NCBI GenBank assembly: GCA_026709505.1
Contig: JAPOSW010000025.1
Coordinates: 1-46,242, forward strand
DNA length: 46,242 nucleotides
Source: Gammaproteobacteria bacterium
Lineage (GTDB): Bacteria > Pseudomonadota > Gammaproteobacteria > Arenicellales > Poriferihabitantaceae
Direction: 5' to 3'
Position numbers and translations under genes: made by a program
Shown: positions 37,449 through 46,242 of the stretch, in pieces
How positions within the stretch are numbered: the stretch's first letter is position 1
Layout of the letters: every line of letters begins with the position of its first letter
Notes under the pieces: generated by a model
The model's database searches: none
What the model saw: the letters and a program-made list of their open reading frames with translations, nothing else
What the model was told of the DNA's origin: nothing

Positions 37449-40400
37449 TCATGCATTACTCCCGATCACGACTTCACCCGGTTTCGCTACGTCGGCAACA
37501 CATACATGAATGTTGTACATCTTGTCATCCGGCAACAGCTCTACCAACCCTTCTTCAAGCTCTTTTGCAGTAGTTGGAGATTTACCTGAAATCGGGGGGG
37601 AAACAGGACATTGTTCAGTTCTGCCAAACCACAACACAAGATAAATTCCATTTCCTCCCGATCCAGGGTCTATCAAATATTTTGATATCAATTGAGTCCC
37701 TATCGCACTCCACAAATCACGACTAGAGCTTTTCTTTATTTCAATTGGAACATGAAAACCCTGATAGGCGACCCGGATATCAGCCCTTCGGCTATCTGCA
37801 TAAGAACCTTCCGGCTGAACATCAATTCCGAATATCTCCAACTTGGTTCTCAGCTTTGAAGCCAGCAAGTCACGACAAGCGTTTTCAGGCTTCGGATCTA
37901 CCGGACGATTATAGCTATCCACATTCCAGTACTGACGCCAGTCAGATGTGTTTGACTGACGAATTTCTTTATTGATTTCCTCAAGTTTCTCATATGTGAG
38001 AACTGCCAGATCTCTTGCATTGGCAGGACTGCTATTGTCGAGAGTGTCAAGTACATCTTGCAAATTGTAATGACGAAACTGATCTTCCCGACAAACTTCA
38101 TTTTGATGATAAGCAGCTCTTTCAAGATGAGATTTCCATGGCCGAAGTTTTTCATTGGATAACAATTTCCGGATTGAGTCAGTGGCAGCCGGTGATGAAA
38201 TTTTTGCTAATTGGTTTATGTATGCACTGACCTGGCCCCCTACAGGCATTTCGAGAAAAATACCACCTTCCTCCTCCGAATCACCATAAGACGAAATTGG
38301 CCTGTATGATGGGCCAAGCAACTTGATAAGCAAACTTATTGCCAAGACTCGCAGATCTTTTGGAATAGTCTCGGGGAGTTGAAACCTACCGGATACTGCC
38401 TTCGCCAAAAAGCCAATTCGGCGTTCCCTGCCAGAGACATACGACTCGAGCCTGGAGGCATAAAGACCAGGCGAAAAAAACAACCCGGCGACCAACCAAT
38501 GGACTTTCTGGGCAATGTTCATTCGACCTTGATCAATCTTTTTTTCAACTAAGCGTAACAGTGAATCCCGTTCGGGAATTTTGCTGGCCGAGAGGAGCAA
38601 ATAATTCAGATCGTATAGTTGCTCGGAAGTGCAGTTAACAGGAAATTTCTCCAAAATGGTCATCGTTGATAAACGAGCTACTTCCTCATACTTTTGTGTA
38701 TTTGCCAAATCAAACAGGGGAGAAGCCGTTTTACGGTTCCTTTGTCTTCCTACCACAAACTCTACCAACACATCAGCAACAATTGTGGGGTGGTTGGTTA
38801 GGAGTCTATTGAGCCAAAATGGTGGCGAGGCAACCGGACTGCGTCTTGTTGGCCACATGGGTACAGAGTAGTAAATTGCCAAGACAAGTCGGATAATTCT
38901 TTCTTTCCCCAGCATGCTGTCTAATGCTTCGGAATCAGAAATTTTCTCGAGTCCGGCCATGATCGGATATGCAAGATAGTGTGTACGATCAGCAATACGA
39001 AGACGTAGAATTTCCTTGTATGACGGAAGATCACTCCGTTCGGTAACCCTGCGAAATCCGGTCAGCACGTCTTCGACCAGAGAACTATCATGACGCAAAA
39101 TGAAGTCCAGCCATTCTTCAGGATTATTTCCACCAACACCTGAGTATCCACCTAAATAGACTTTGGCAAGCTGATGTAAAAGTACAGGTGGTGCCTTATT
39201 TTCACGAAGTTCACCCCGATATGGCTCAACATCATCATGCCAGTCGGGACGATTGAAACGTTTCGATAACCCTTTAGCCTGAATTTTCCTGTTCTGATAT
39301 TGCGTAAAATCCTGATCTTTCTTGAGTGCTTTGAGAAAACAATCCTTCTTTTCAGGAAAGTCCGTGAGGCGACTTAGTGCAAGTTGGTGAGATAAACCTT
39401 CATTTGCAAATTCATAATGCAGGCACTCGGCCACTCTTTCCAATAGCCAGTCAGAAATAACCGCGTCCTCGGTAATGATCGCCTGATCAAGACACCAGAC
39501 TCCAAAATCTGCTGGTTTTTTCATGAAGAGCCTATAATACATCTCATTGTGCATATGGGCAAAAAACTCCCCAGACTTCATATATGAATTTTGATTAGTA
39601 CAGCTTTTTATACTTCTCGATACCAGAGACTTCCATTGTTCCGGGTGCCTTTCGAGCCATTTCTGAATGTCGGATATATTTTGGTCATGATAGTGGTCTG
39701 CATGACAGTCCTGATCCATAATCAGGCCTAACCAATCGAACAGACGGTCTAACTCTAGTTCTTTAACCGACTTGTCAAGGATTCTGGCTAATAGAGCCCC
39801 CGCAAATTTATGAAGAAAAGAATTCGAACATTGATAATTGTCATTTTCGATTAATTGATTGGATCGATCTACCAATTGATCCAAAATTAACGACAGTTGT
39901 TCCGGGGTAGATTTTTCCGGCAGAAGAAAGGACCAAAAATATTCATGGTTAAAGTCATGGCCCCAGTTTGCCGGAATGTTGAGATATTCGATAATCCTTG
40001 CTTCAGTTATGACATTCGGATAAAGGGCATCTAGCAGATATAGTAACAAGGTACTTTCATGGTCTTGGATCTTCCCATTATGAATATCTTCGACCAAGGT
40101 CATGAATTCATCGAAAGCCCCATCATCCAATTCTCTATAGCGTATAAGTACTTCAAGTGCGCTTATCCTCACGCTAATCGATCTTGTTTTGTCGCGTACT
40201 ATTTGCATTAGTAACTTGTTCAAACCTTTAAGGGCAATAGCGTTTTTAAGTGCCTTGAGCAGAAAAGCAACAAAGGATTGGTTCGACTCTTCCCTCGATT
40301 GGTCCTCAAGTTCTTCCCGCAAAATATTTTCCATTTCTGGTGTTATCATCTCACCAAAGCCAGATAGCAGGTCGTCCCAAGGTATTGACCCATAATTGTT

Positions 40401-41591
40401 GTCGATATCAACCTTGAGCCGTTTAAGCAACACACATCTATCATCGAGCGAAAATTGACCAGAATCTCCATATAAGACCGACCCGATAGAATCCCTGCCA
40501 ATGATTTCTGATCTAGCAATCCTTGATTGCGCTCCAAGCCATGCAACCAACCCGCGTAACTCGGATACCACTGCACCATCATGACCCGTAACAAGTGATA
40601 GAAACCGTCCAATCGGCAAACCGTTTTCATCGACAAGCCTAGCTACGTGTCTTGCCGCCAGAAATTCTGCAACTAATCGATGCACAGGAGCCATGCCATC
40701 GACCATGGACTCGAATAACTTGGACTGCAGGCATTGAGGGTATACATCATGTTGATGGCCCGAAAATTGATCCATTGAGATGATGCCGTTTTTATCTTCC
40801 GCATTCACTTGACTGAATCCAGAAGCTCCGGTTAATAACTGAACTGCACAAATCCTACCACTGGCCTCCATCAAATCAGGTGTGCTGAATGGATTCATGG
40901 CTGACACTTTGTGACCAATATTGTGCTCTCCCAGAAGGGTTTGACAAGCCATAACAAAAACCTCAGTCTTAGTCTCTGGCCAATCACCGCCATTGCGTAC
41001 TGCATGAGCGAGCATTTCAAGGCTTTGGGGGTTAGTTAGCAAGCTCTGAATTCCTCTTTTTTTTGCCTCCAAAATAAAGAATTCAGGATTTGATACATTA
41101 AGGTTATCTCGCAATATGTTCCAAATATCCTCTTCCGAAAGGGGTTCAAGTCGCAATATCTTGATATTTTTATCTGGCGATACCTCTTTTAATTGCTCAG
41201 CGTCATACATCCCAAACCAATCCGCTTCACGACAGGACAATCGAAAATTGGGGCATCCAAGGGTGTAGAGCGTTTTTCGAATCTTATCAAACGGAGTTTG
41301 GCTGTCGATTCGACCAGACCTAACCTCATCAAGACCATCAATGAACATAGTAGTATCATGCCACTCTGGCTTGTCATCGAAAGTGTTGAATGAGCGTGCA
41401 GTTACATATGTTCCGGGCTGGGTGACACTCTCTTCTCGAAATGTTGTAGTCTTGCCAGCACCTGGGGGGGCCAGTAGCACATAAGCTGCAACGGGGCGGA
41501 AGTTTTCAATGGGAGCTGCTTCTATAACCGGGTGCAACCGTGAATCCGAATACTTGATTTCCCGAACTTTTCGAGAAATTTTCACAATCAA
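37449..41591 (-). CDS. Large NTPase with HEAT-like middle and C-terminal PD-(D/E)xK nuclease domain
   Basis: A 1380-residue protein. An N-terminal NTPase has Walker A APPGAGKTTT at residues 41-50, Walker B TMFIDGLDEVRSG at 81-93, and a sensor-like FRLSCREADW near 117, as in NACHT/STAND-type ATPases. About 1000 residues of helical, leucine-rich repeat-like sequence follow. The C-terminus has a nuclease pattern: Asp1271 in RADIRV, Glu1284-x-Lys1286 in IEIKKSS, and Gln1300 with Tyr1305 in QLISKY, the RecB/Cas4-like arrangement. This suggests a single-chain sensor and DNA-cutting effector. The order, NTPase first and nuclease last, differs from Avs proteins. The TTG at 41591 overlaps the stop of the DUF4143 gene; GTG at 41585 is an alternative. 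No named family was recognised. Confidence 0.72.
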   Translation of the reverse strand: MIVKISRKVREIKYSDSRLHPVIEAAPIENFRPVAAYVLLAPPGAGKTTTFREESVTQPGTYVTARSFNTFDDKPEWHDTTMFIDGLDEVRSGRIDSQTPFDKIRKTLYTLGCPNFRLSCREADWFGMYDAEQLKEVSPDKNIKILRLEPLSEEDIWNILRDNLNVSNPEFFILEAKKRGIQSLLTNPQSLEMLAHAVRNGGDWPETKTEVFVMACQTLLGEHNIGHKVSAMNPFSTPDLMEASGRICAVQLLTGASGFSQVNAEDKNGIISMDQFSGHQHDVYPQCLQSKLFESMVDGMAPVHRLVAEFLAARHVARLVDENGLPIGRFLSLVTGHDGAVVSELRGLVAWLGAQSRIARSEIIGRDSIGSVLYGDSGQFSLDDRCVLLKRLKVDIDNNYGSIPWDDLLSGFGEMITPEMENILREELEDQSREESNQSFVAFLLKALKNAIALKGLNKLLMQIVRDKTRSISVRISALEVLIRYRELDDGAFDEFMTLVEDIHNGKIQDHESTLLLYLLDALYPNVITEARIIEYLNIPANWGHDFNHEYFWSFLLPEKSTPEQLSLILDQLVDRSNQLIENDNYQCSNSFLHKFAGALLARILDKSVKELELDRLFDWLGLIMDQDCHADHYHDQNISDIQKWLERHPEQWKSLVSRSIKSCTNQNSYMKSGEFFAHMHNEMYYRLFMKKPADFGVWCLDQAIITEDAVISDWLLERVAECLHYEFANEGLSHQLALSRLTDFPEKKDCFLKALKKDQDFTQYQNRKIQAKGLSKRFNRPDWHDDVEPYRGELRENKAPPVLLHQLAKVYLGGYSGVGGNNPEEWLDFILRHDSSLVEDVLTGFRRVTERSDLPSYKEILRLRIADRTHYLAYPIMAGLEKISDSEALDSMLGKERIIRLVLAIYYSVPMWPTRRSPVASPPFWLNRLLTNHPTIVADVLVEFVVGRQRNRKTASPLFDLANTQKYEEVARLSTMTILEKFPVNCTSEQLYDLNYLLLSASKIPERDSLLRLVEKKIDQGRMNIAQKVHWLVAGLFFSPGLYASRLESYVSGRERRIGFLAKAVSGRFQLPETIPKDLRVLAISLLIKLLGPSYRPISSYGDSEEEGGIFLEMPVGGQVSAYINQLAKISSPAATDSIRKLLSNEKLRPWKSHLERAAYHQNEVCREDQFRHYNLQDVLDTLDNSSPANARDLAVLTYEKLEEINKEIRQSNTSDWRQYWNVDSYNRPVDPKPENACRDLLASKLRTKLEIFGIDVQPEGSYADSRRADIRVAYQGFHVPIEIKKSSSRDLWSAIGTQLISKYLIDPGSGGNGIYLVLWFGRTEQCPVSPPISGKSPTTAKELEEGLVELLPDDKMYNIHVCVADVAKPGEVVIGSNA

Positions 41592-42865
41592 CTAGCCCAT
41601 TCAAATGCAGGAATTGAAAGAAATTCCGACAATGGAATATCACCCTCCTCTCCGATAACTATGGATCGGCTAACGTTAAATTTTTTTGAAAACAACCCAA
41701 GTCCATGCATTTTTTGCTTTCTGTATTGACCACTTTTTACTTCAAACGCAATTGTTTTCGGGCCTCTTGACAGAACAAAATCTACCTCATAGTTCTCATT
41801 GCGCCAGTAGTAAAGCCGACAGTTTGACATACCCGTATTGAACAAATGTGCACCTACCGCACTTTCTACAAGACGTCCCCAGTAGGTTCTATCCGCCCTG
41901 GCATCATTAAAACTGTATCCGCTTACGACCGTCATGAGCGCAGTGTTTAGAACATTGAGTTTGGGACTTGAAGATTTTCGTCGAAAAGGTTTGTTACTAT
42001 AGTTCTGAAGACCGGTCATTAAGCCAATTGTTGTTAGTAAATCCAGATATCGAGCCAGAGTTGTCGTGTTACCGGCATCCTGAAGCTGGCCAAGCATCTT
42101 ATTGTAGGAAAGTATCTGACCTGAATATTCAGCACCAAGCATAAATAATTGCTTCAGAAGTGCAGGCTTATCAACCCTCTGGAAGGCAAGGATGTCCCTT
42201 TCAATATTGGGTTCAATCAAGGCATTAGATATGTAAGAGTTCCATCTATCGTGATCCTGGATAAATGATGCACTTCCGGGATAACCACCAAAAAATATAT
42301 ATTCCTCCAAGCTGAAGTCGAAAGCATTGACCATTTCCAGAAACGACCAATGTGTAAATCTGATTATCTCAAACCGCCCGGCAAGGCTCTCTGTCAATCC
42401 TTGCTGGAAAAGAAGCGGAGATGAACTTAATAAAACGACATGAAGTGGCAAATCATTGTAACGATCCTGATCCCACAGACCCTTGACGATTTTCGACCAA
42501 TTTGTAATTTCTTTAATTTCATCGATTACAAGGACAAAACCCGTTTGGGAATTACGCGCACTTATGCGAGCCTCATCCCATTGCCGGATTAGCCATTCTT
42601 CATTTTTCATTTCATTATTAACTATCTCTGTTTTCGCGGATAGGCTTATGGTATTTTGTTCTAAAACCGGTGATGGCGAAATTACTATCGGATCAGAAGT
42701 ATCTGCGGAAATATACCTTGAAGGAGACTCAAATTCACGCAAAGCCTGCTTTACCAATGTAGTCTTTCCGGTCTGGCGGGGTCCAATTAAGGCAATTAGA
42801 AAACGAGGCTTCTCTCCCAAACGAGAAAGCAAAGTCGACAACTGGTTTCGCTTGTATTCAATCAT
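41588..42865 (-). CDS. AAA-family ATPase with DUF4143 domain, coupled to the NTPase-nuclease
   Basis: A 425-residue AAA_14/DUF4143 protein. Walker A GPRQTGKTT is at about residues 28-36, Walker B VLVIDEIKEITNW near 110, and a sensor-like LLSSSPLL follows. The C-terminal part ends in NYEVDFVLSRGPKTIAFEVKSG, again a PD-(D/E)xK-like D...ExK pattern. The ATG at 42865 is chosen because a strong promoter ends seven bases upstream; a TTG at 42901 would lie inside the inverted repeat. Its stop overlaps the start of the large NTPase gene, so the two are made together and probably act together. It shares family with 16810-17967 but the two differ clearly in sequence. Confidence 0.85.
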   Translation of the reverse strand: MIEYKRNQLSTLLSRLGEKPRFLIALIGPRQTGKTTLVKQALREFESPSRYISADTSDPIVISPSPVLEQNTISLSAKTEIVNNEMKNEEWLIRQWDEARISARNSQTGFVLVIDEIKEITNWSKIVKGLWDQDRYNDLPLHVVLLSSSPLLFQQGLTESLAGRFEIIRFTHWSFLEMVNAFDFSLEEYIFFGGYPGSASFIQDHDRWNSYISNALIEPNIERDILAFQRVDKPALLKQLFMLGAEYSGQILSYNKMLGQLQDAGNTTTLARYLDLLTTIGLMTGLQNYSNKPFRRKSSSPKLNVLNTALMTVVSGYSFNDARADRTYWGRLVESAVGAHLFNTGMSNCRLYYWRNENYEVDFVLSRGPKTIAFEVKSGQYRKQKMHGLGLFSKKFNVSRSIVIGEEGDIPLSEFLSIPAFEWAS

Positions 42866-42872
42866 GTTTGTA

Positions 42873-42909
42873 ATTATATTGTATTGAGCAAGTTTACTCA
42901 ATACAATAT
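42873..42909 (-). promoter_or_regulatory. Leaderless sigma70-type promoter overlapped by a 13-bp inverted repeat
   Basis: On the minus strand TTGAGT (42901-42896), 17 bases, and TATAAT (42878-42873) form a strong promoter whose -10 box ends seven bases before the ATG at 42865. Transcription should therefore start at or next to the start codon. Bases 42876-42888 and 42897-42909 are exact reverse complements (ATATTGTATTGAG and partner) around eight bases, covering the -35 box and spacer. A repressor bound here would shut the unit off. Confidence 0.7.
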
Positions 42910-43044
42910 GTCAAGCTGTTAATGATGAATAAAATCAATGATTTAACACCGAATATTATTAATTTTTCTATAACTTATAGACAACATAAATGACATGTTA
43001 ACTCCGTCAGACTTGCTAACAATAATTCCGGAATAGGAGACCTG

Positions 43045-43071
43045 ATGATACAATCACGCACTTTCAATTGA
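43045..43071 (+). other. Possible eight-codon leader ORF before proS
   Basis: A TAGGAGACCTG ribosome site precedes ATG at 43045, which opens MIQSRTFN and stops at TGA 43069-43071, in the same frame as proS and 12 bases before its ATG. proS itself has no Shine-Dalgarno site, so its translation might depend on re-initiation after this peptide. There is no proline codon in it. It may also be a chance occurrence. Confidence 0.3.
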
Positions 43072-43083
43072 ATCGTTCGATCA

Positions 43084-44805
43084 ATGCGCACCTCCAGAAT
43101 ACTCCTTGCAACCTTAAAGGAAAACCCCGCTGATGCAGAGGTCATCTCACACCAGTTAATGGTGCGAGCAGGCCTGATACGACGCGTTGCAGCAGGAATT
43201 TATAACTGGCTGCCGACAGGCATGCTGGTGCTGAACAAGGTACAGCAGATCGTTCGCGAGGAAATGAACCGTTCCGGAGCACAGGAGGTTCTCCTGCCCG
43301 GAGTTCAACCTGCCGAACTATGGCAGGAGTCCGGCCGGTGGAATGATTATGGTCCGGAGCTGCTCAGGCTCAAGGACCGCCATCAGCGCGATTTCTGCCT
43401 GGGACCTACCCATGAGGAAGTGATCACCGCACTTTTGAAAAACGAAGTCCGGAGCTATCGGCAACTGCCCGGAAACTTCTATCAGATACAGACCAAGTTC
43501 CGCGATGAAATTCGCCCCCGTTTTGGCATCATGCGCGGTCGAGAATTCATCATGAAAGATGCCTATTCTTTTCATGATAGCCCGGAGTCCCTCAAGGAAA
43601 CCTATGACGTTATGCACAACACCTACTGTGCCATCTTTGACCGTCTTGGACTTCGCTACCGGCCAGTGACCGCTGATTCCGGAAGCATCGGGGGGGAAAT
43701 CTCCCACGAATTCCATGTTCTTGCCGATTCCGGTGAAGATGCAATCGCCTTTTCGACTTCAGGTGATTATGCTGCCAATCTGGACCTGGCAGAAGCCATG
43801 CCACCCACCAAACCAGCAGCTGAGCCCGGCATGGAACTAGAACTTGTCGACACACCCGGACTCAGGACCATCAATGACTTGGTTGAGCAGTTCAGCCAGC
43901 CAATCGAGAAAACCATTAAAACTCTGATTGTTGAAGCATCCAAGGAATCCGGCCATAAGCTCGTTGCAATGCTGGTTCGTGGTGATCATGAACTCAATCC
44001 TGTCAAGGCGGAAAAGCTTGATATCGTTGCCGCCCCCCTAAGAATGGCCGATGCGGATACTATTCGGGCAGAAATTGGCGCAGGCCCAGGATCACTTGGG
44101 CCAGTTAATCTGCCGATTCCCTGTATCGTCGATCATTGTGTCGCGGCTATGGCTGATTTCTCTGCCGGTGCCAATCAGGACGATAAGCACTACTTTGGCA
44201 TTAACTGGGGCCGTGATGCTAAGCCTACGGAAATTACCGATATTCGCAACGTTGTGGATGGCGACCCCTCTCCCGATGGATGTGGAGAAATCAAAATTGC
44301 TCGGGGCGTTGAGGTCGGTCATATCTTTCAGCTTGGCTTGAAATACAGCACCGCCTTGAATGCATCAGTGCTCGATGCCGAGGGCAAAATGATTCCGATG
44401 CACATGGGTTGCTACGGAATTGGGGTCACCCGGATCGTTGCTGCCGCAATTGAGCAAAATCATGATGACAAGGGCATCATCTGGCCCGATTCAATTGCTC
44501 CTTGGTCTTTGGTGATTGTACCAATCGGATTAAACAAATCAGACAGTGTCAAAAAACTGACTGAGGAATTGTACGAATCACTCTTGAAGTCTGATATTGA
44601 AATACTGCTGGATGATCGTGATGAACGACCGGGCGTGCGATTTGCAGATATGGAGTTAATTGGCATTCCTCATCGAATCGTAATTGGCGAGCGAGGCATC
44701 GAAAAAAATTCCGTAGAGTATTATCATCGATCTACCAATCAGGCTAGGCAACTACCCATCAAAAATCTGGTCAATCAGCTAATTGGAATCATGCATAATT
44801 CCTGA
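43084..44805 (+). CDS. proS: Prolyl-tRNA synthetase, bacterial type with editing insertion
   Basis: A 573-residue class II synthetase charging tRNA-Pro. The start [20 protein letters not shown] matches relatives exactly in position. Motif 2 region [20 protein letters not shown], the inserted editing domain (about residues 225-400, with ELVEQF...IEKTIKTL and VRGDHELN), motif 3 [17 protein letters not shown], and the anticodon-binding end [18 protein letters not shown] (shortened) are seen. Length matches E. coli (572). It marks the right edge of the accessory region. Confidence 0.97.
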   Translation: MRTSRILLATLKENPADAEVISHQLMVRAGLIRRVAAGIYNWLPTGMLVLNKVQQIVREEMNRSGAQEVLLPGVQPAELWQESGRWNDYGPELLRLKDRHQRDFCLGPTHEEVITALLKNEVRSYRQLPGNFYQIQTKFRDEIRPRFGIMRGREFIMKDAYSFHDSPESLKETYDVMHNTYCAIFDRLGLRYRPVTADSGSIGGEISHEFHVLADSGEDAIAFSTSGDYAANLDLAEAMPPTKPAAEPGMELELVDTPGLRTINDLVEQFSQPIEKTIKTLIVEASKESGHKLVAMLVRGDHELNPVKAEKLDIVAAPLRMADADTIRAEIGAGPGSLGPVNLPIPCIVDHCVAAMADFSAGANQDDKHYFGINWGRDAKPTEITDIRNVVDGDPSPDGCGEIKIARGVEVGHIFQLGLKYSTALNASVLDAEGKMIPMHMGCYGIGVTRIVAAAIEQNHDDKGIIWPDSIAPWSLVIVPIGLNKSDSVKKLTEELYESLLKSDIEILLDDRDERPGVRFADMELIGIPHRIVIGERGIEKNSVEYYHRSTNQARQLPIKNLVNQLIGIMHNS

Positions 44806-45427
44806 ATGACTGGATAAGGTTAGTATTGTTCAGGTCCTAGTTTGTCTGCCGGGAACAGTTTCGGAGCAAATGCGGGATGATGCCGGTATGCATCTGCTGA
44901 ATAATCCGGCATTGGGTGGTTCTGGCCTGCATGGACTTGAAGACAGCGCTCATTCATCGTGCATAAACTCTGCGAACTAATGAGAGAGGAACCAGGGAGG
45001 CAACCAGTTAATCGATTAAAAATTATCGGGAGTGCGAGCCTCACATAGTATTCAGCATATTCATGTGGTTATAAGGCAAATCTTCTGAGATCAGGAGAAG
45101 TTAGAGATACGGTTTTGAAGCATTTACATACCAATGTGAGTTCCTCCAAAACGTTGCAGGTTACTCGATACTTCCTCAATGCACGGGCAAGCATTAGCTG
45201 CTTAGATGCAATGGCCAAAATTCCGGCACAGGACTGAAAAGTCACAAAACTGACTCATGAGAACCTGCCGAGCGGAGAAGCATGGCAACATCCCTCATCT
45301 ACTCGGCTGCAGAACGAATTCTTTTATCTCACTCTGCTATTTTGGGATCTAACGCTGTTCGGTACCACTCCAAGAAGAACTGCAAAATCCTTTAAATCAA
45401 TCACTTTTATTTAGCACTGTGAATTAA
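44806..45427. other. Intergenic region with a weak minus-strand ORF
   Basis: On the minus strand 45044-44820 a 74-codon frame starts MRLALPIIFNRL and ends FPADKLGPEQY. Its second half has a coding-like composition, but it has no good ribosome site and no recognised relatives, so it may be a gene fragment. GCCGAG and CTCGGC (about 45268-45310) could pair at a distance. Nothing else is seen in this 620-base stretch. Confidence 0.3.
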
Positions 45428-45916
45428 TCAGCCACACAAGCGAGGGCTCAGCGTATTGAACGTGTAATTGAAGTGGTCTCCGCACTTCTCAATACTGAAC
45501 TTATACCAACTCCTCATTCTGGAAATCTCTCGATTAATCTCCTGCTCTCGTGACTGGATTGTAATATCGCGTATCATCGGACAAAACAGCGAATCAGTGC
45601 ACCACGCATCGAATTCAGCACCGATCCCAGCCTTCCGGTCGTTCAGACGTTGTTCAACGGCGGCTATGACTGCGTTTCCCTTTGTGGAGCACTGGGCTAT
45701 TAGCTTGTTTTTATTTTCTACCAATGCTGCTTGTGTCGTGATTGCATCGGAAAATGACCCGACAGTATCGGATACGACCCAAGTTCGACCAGCATCAGAC
45801 CATTCACCAAGTGGATATTCGCCAAGAGAAACCGATTTAAAACAGTCTGCATGAACATGCGGGAGCATTCCTATTCCGAGAACAAAACCCAGTAGCGTTG
45901 TGATTAGCGTTTTCAT
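45428..45916 (-). CDS. Small secreted protein with six cysteines
   Basis: A 162-residue protein with a clear signal peptide (MKTLITTLLGFVLGIGMLPH, cut near HVHA-DC). The mature part has six cysteines (residue 25 right after cleavage, then QCS, WCT, FCP, KCG and the C-terminal LCG), enough for three disulfides in the periplasm. Two short helical charged stretches surround the central cysteines. A GAGAAAA site precedes the ATG. No family was recognised; a phage- or plasmid-derived origin is possible but not shown. Confidence 0.6.
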   Translation of the reverse strand: MKTLITTLLGFVLGIGMLPHVHADCFKSVSLGEYPLGEWSDAGRTWVVSDTVGSFSDAITTQAALVENKNKLIAQCSTKGNAVIAAVEQRLNDRKAGIGAEFDAWCTDSLFCPMIRDITIQSREQEINREISRMRSWYKFSIEKCGDHFNYTFNTLSPRLCG

Positions 45917-46231
45917 ATTTGTTTTCTCAAGATATGTATGTTAAGTGCTTAATTTATAAAGTTTATGAAAAATATATATAAGTATTAACATGGATAGTCG
46001 AATTTGCATGGCATCTCTCCATACGGTGTAATGCACAATATACAAGTCATGGTTTGACACCACTCCACCTCCTGAACAATCATGGATTAACCATTCGTAG
46101 GATGGCAAAGTATATGAAAACATCAGATGCATCGTCAGACGACATAGCCGTTCCTAATTACCACCAATCATAAGCAGGTTTTGTGATGCAATGGGACAGA
46201 TGCAACCACTTGATTAAAAAGGAGTATATCC
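45917..46231. other. AT-rich intergenic region, divergent promoters
   Basis: About 315 AT-rich bases between two divergent genes. A 19-codon frame at 46114-46173 (MKTSDASSDDIAVPNYHQS) is visible but has no good ribosome site. No operator or RNA gene was recognised. Confidence 0.3.
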
Positions 46232-46242
46232 ATGAAGCGAAA
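46232..46242 (+). CDS. Start of a gene cut by the window edge
   Basis: ATGAAGCGAAA follows a GGAG ribosome site at 46221-46224 with seven-base spacing. Only MKR is visible; the MKR start would suit a signal peptide but nothing more can be said. Confidence 0.5.

Noticed and set aside
41464-41470. Seven-G run over the Walker A codons of the large NTPase, and another near 37594, as phase-variation switches
   Set aside because: A run of the same length also lies inside proS (about 43690), an essential gene, so tracts of seven are not special here.
1-46242. CRISPR array or integrase-bounded prophage
   Set aside because: No regularly spaced repeats, no integrase and no structural phage genes were seen anywhere in the window.

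Overview
The window reads as chromosome of a gammaproteobacterium with mid-range GC. A tRNA-Gln(UUG), prs, rplY, pth and ychF follow each other in the order common in that class. Prs, LepA, LepB and a 573-residue bacterial-type ProS all look ordinary and intact. No rRNA, no marker gene and no species-specific signature was recognised, so nothing finer than the class is claimed.

Layout, left to right. (1) 1-514: the decayed, GC-rich end of an IS30-family element running off the left edge. (2) 623-5597: a metal-homeostasis block. A Fur/Zur-type regulator is divergent from a DUF1636 metal-binding protein and a FecBCD-type ABC importer (ATPase, periplasmic binder, permease), with a 7-1-7 palindrome in the shared promoter. 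Beyond them a DUF169 gene is preceded by a perfect 42-bp palindrome. (3) 5948-14334: core genes: tRNA-Gln, prs, rplY, pth, ychF, an orphan CbbO/NorD-like VWA protein, then convergent lepA-lepB. (4) 14335-43000: an accessory region between lepA and proS. It holds a Fic protein, an AAA/DUF4143 protein, a broken HEYGH-motif gene, a TRAP transporter (dctP-dctQ-dctM), a type I BREX operon, a MITE, a frameshifted HEPN/AbiU2-like gene, and a two-gene unit of an AAA/DUF4143 protein with a 1380-residue NTPase-nuclease. (5) 43084-46242: proS, a poorly coding stretch, a small secreted six-cysteine protein and the first codons of another gene.

The BREX operon (21738-36206) has the full type I set: brxA, brxB, brxC, pglX, pglZ, brxL. 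Between brxC and pglX sits a tightly coupled pair, an ABC/OLD-like ATPase and a 176-residue protein with a PD-(D/E)xK-like D...ExK pattern. The same slot carries the PARIS genes in some enterobacterial BREX loci, but these two proteins do not look like AriA/AriB. PglX should modify host DNA, while BrxC, PglZ, BrxL and BrxA/B carry out the exclusion function. The inserted pair is inferred to be a second, effector-type layer. The opposing unit at 37449-42865 looks like an independent NTP-driven nuclease defence system.

Three of the accessory genes (fic and both DUF4143 genes) have no Shine-Dalgarno sequence and an inverted repeat directly at the start codon, which suggests short-leader or leaderless, self-repressed transcripts. 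The most interesting candidates for undescribed biology are the ATPase-nuclease pair inside BREX, the NTPase-nuclease/DUF4143 unit, and the DUF169 palindrome. Function calls are from reading motifs by eye; no database search was possible.
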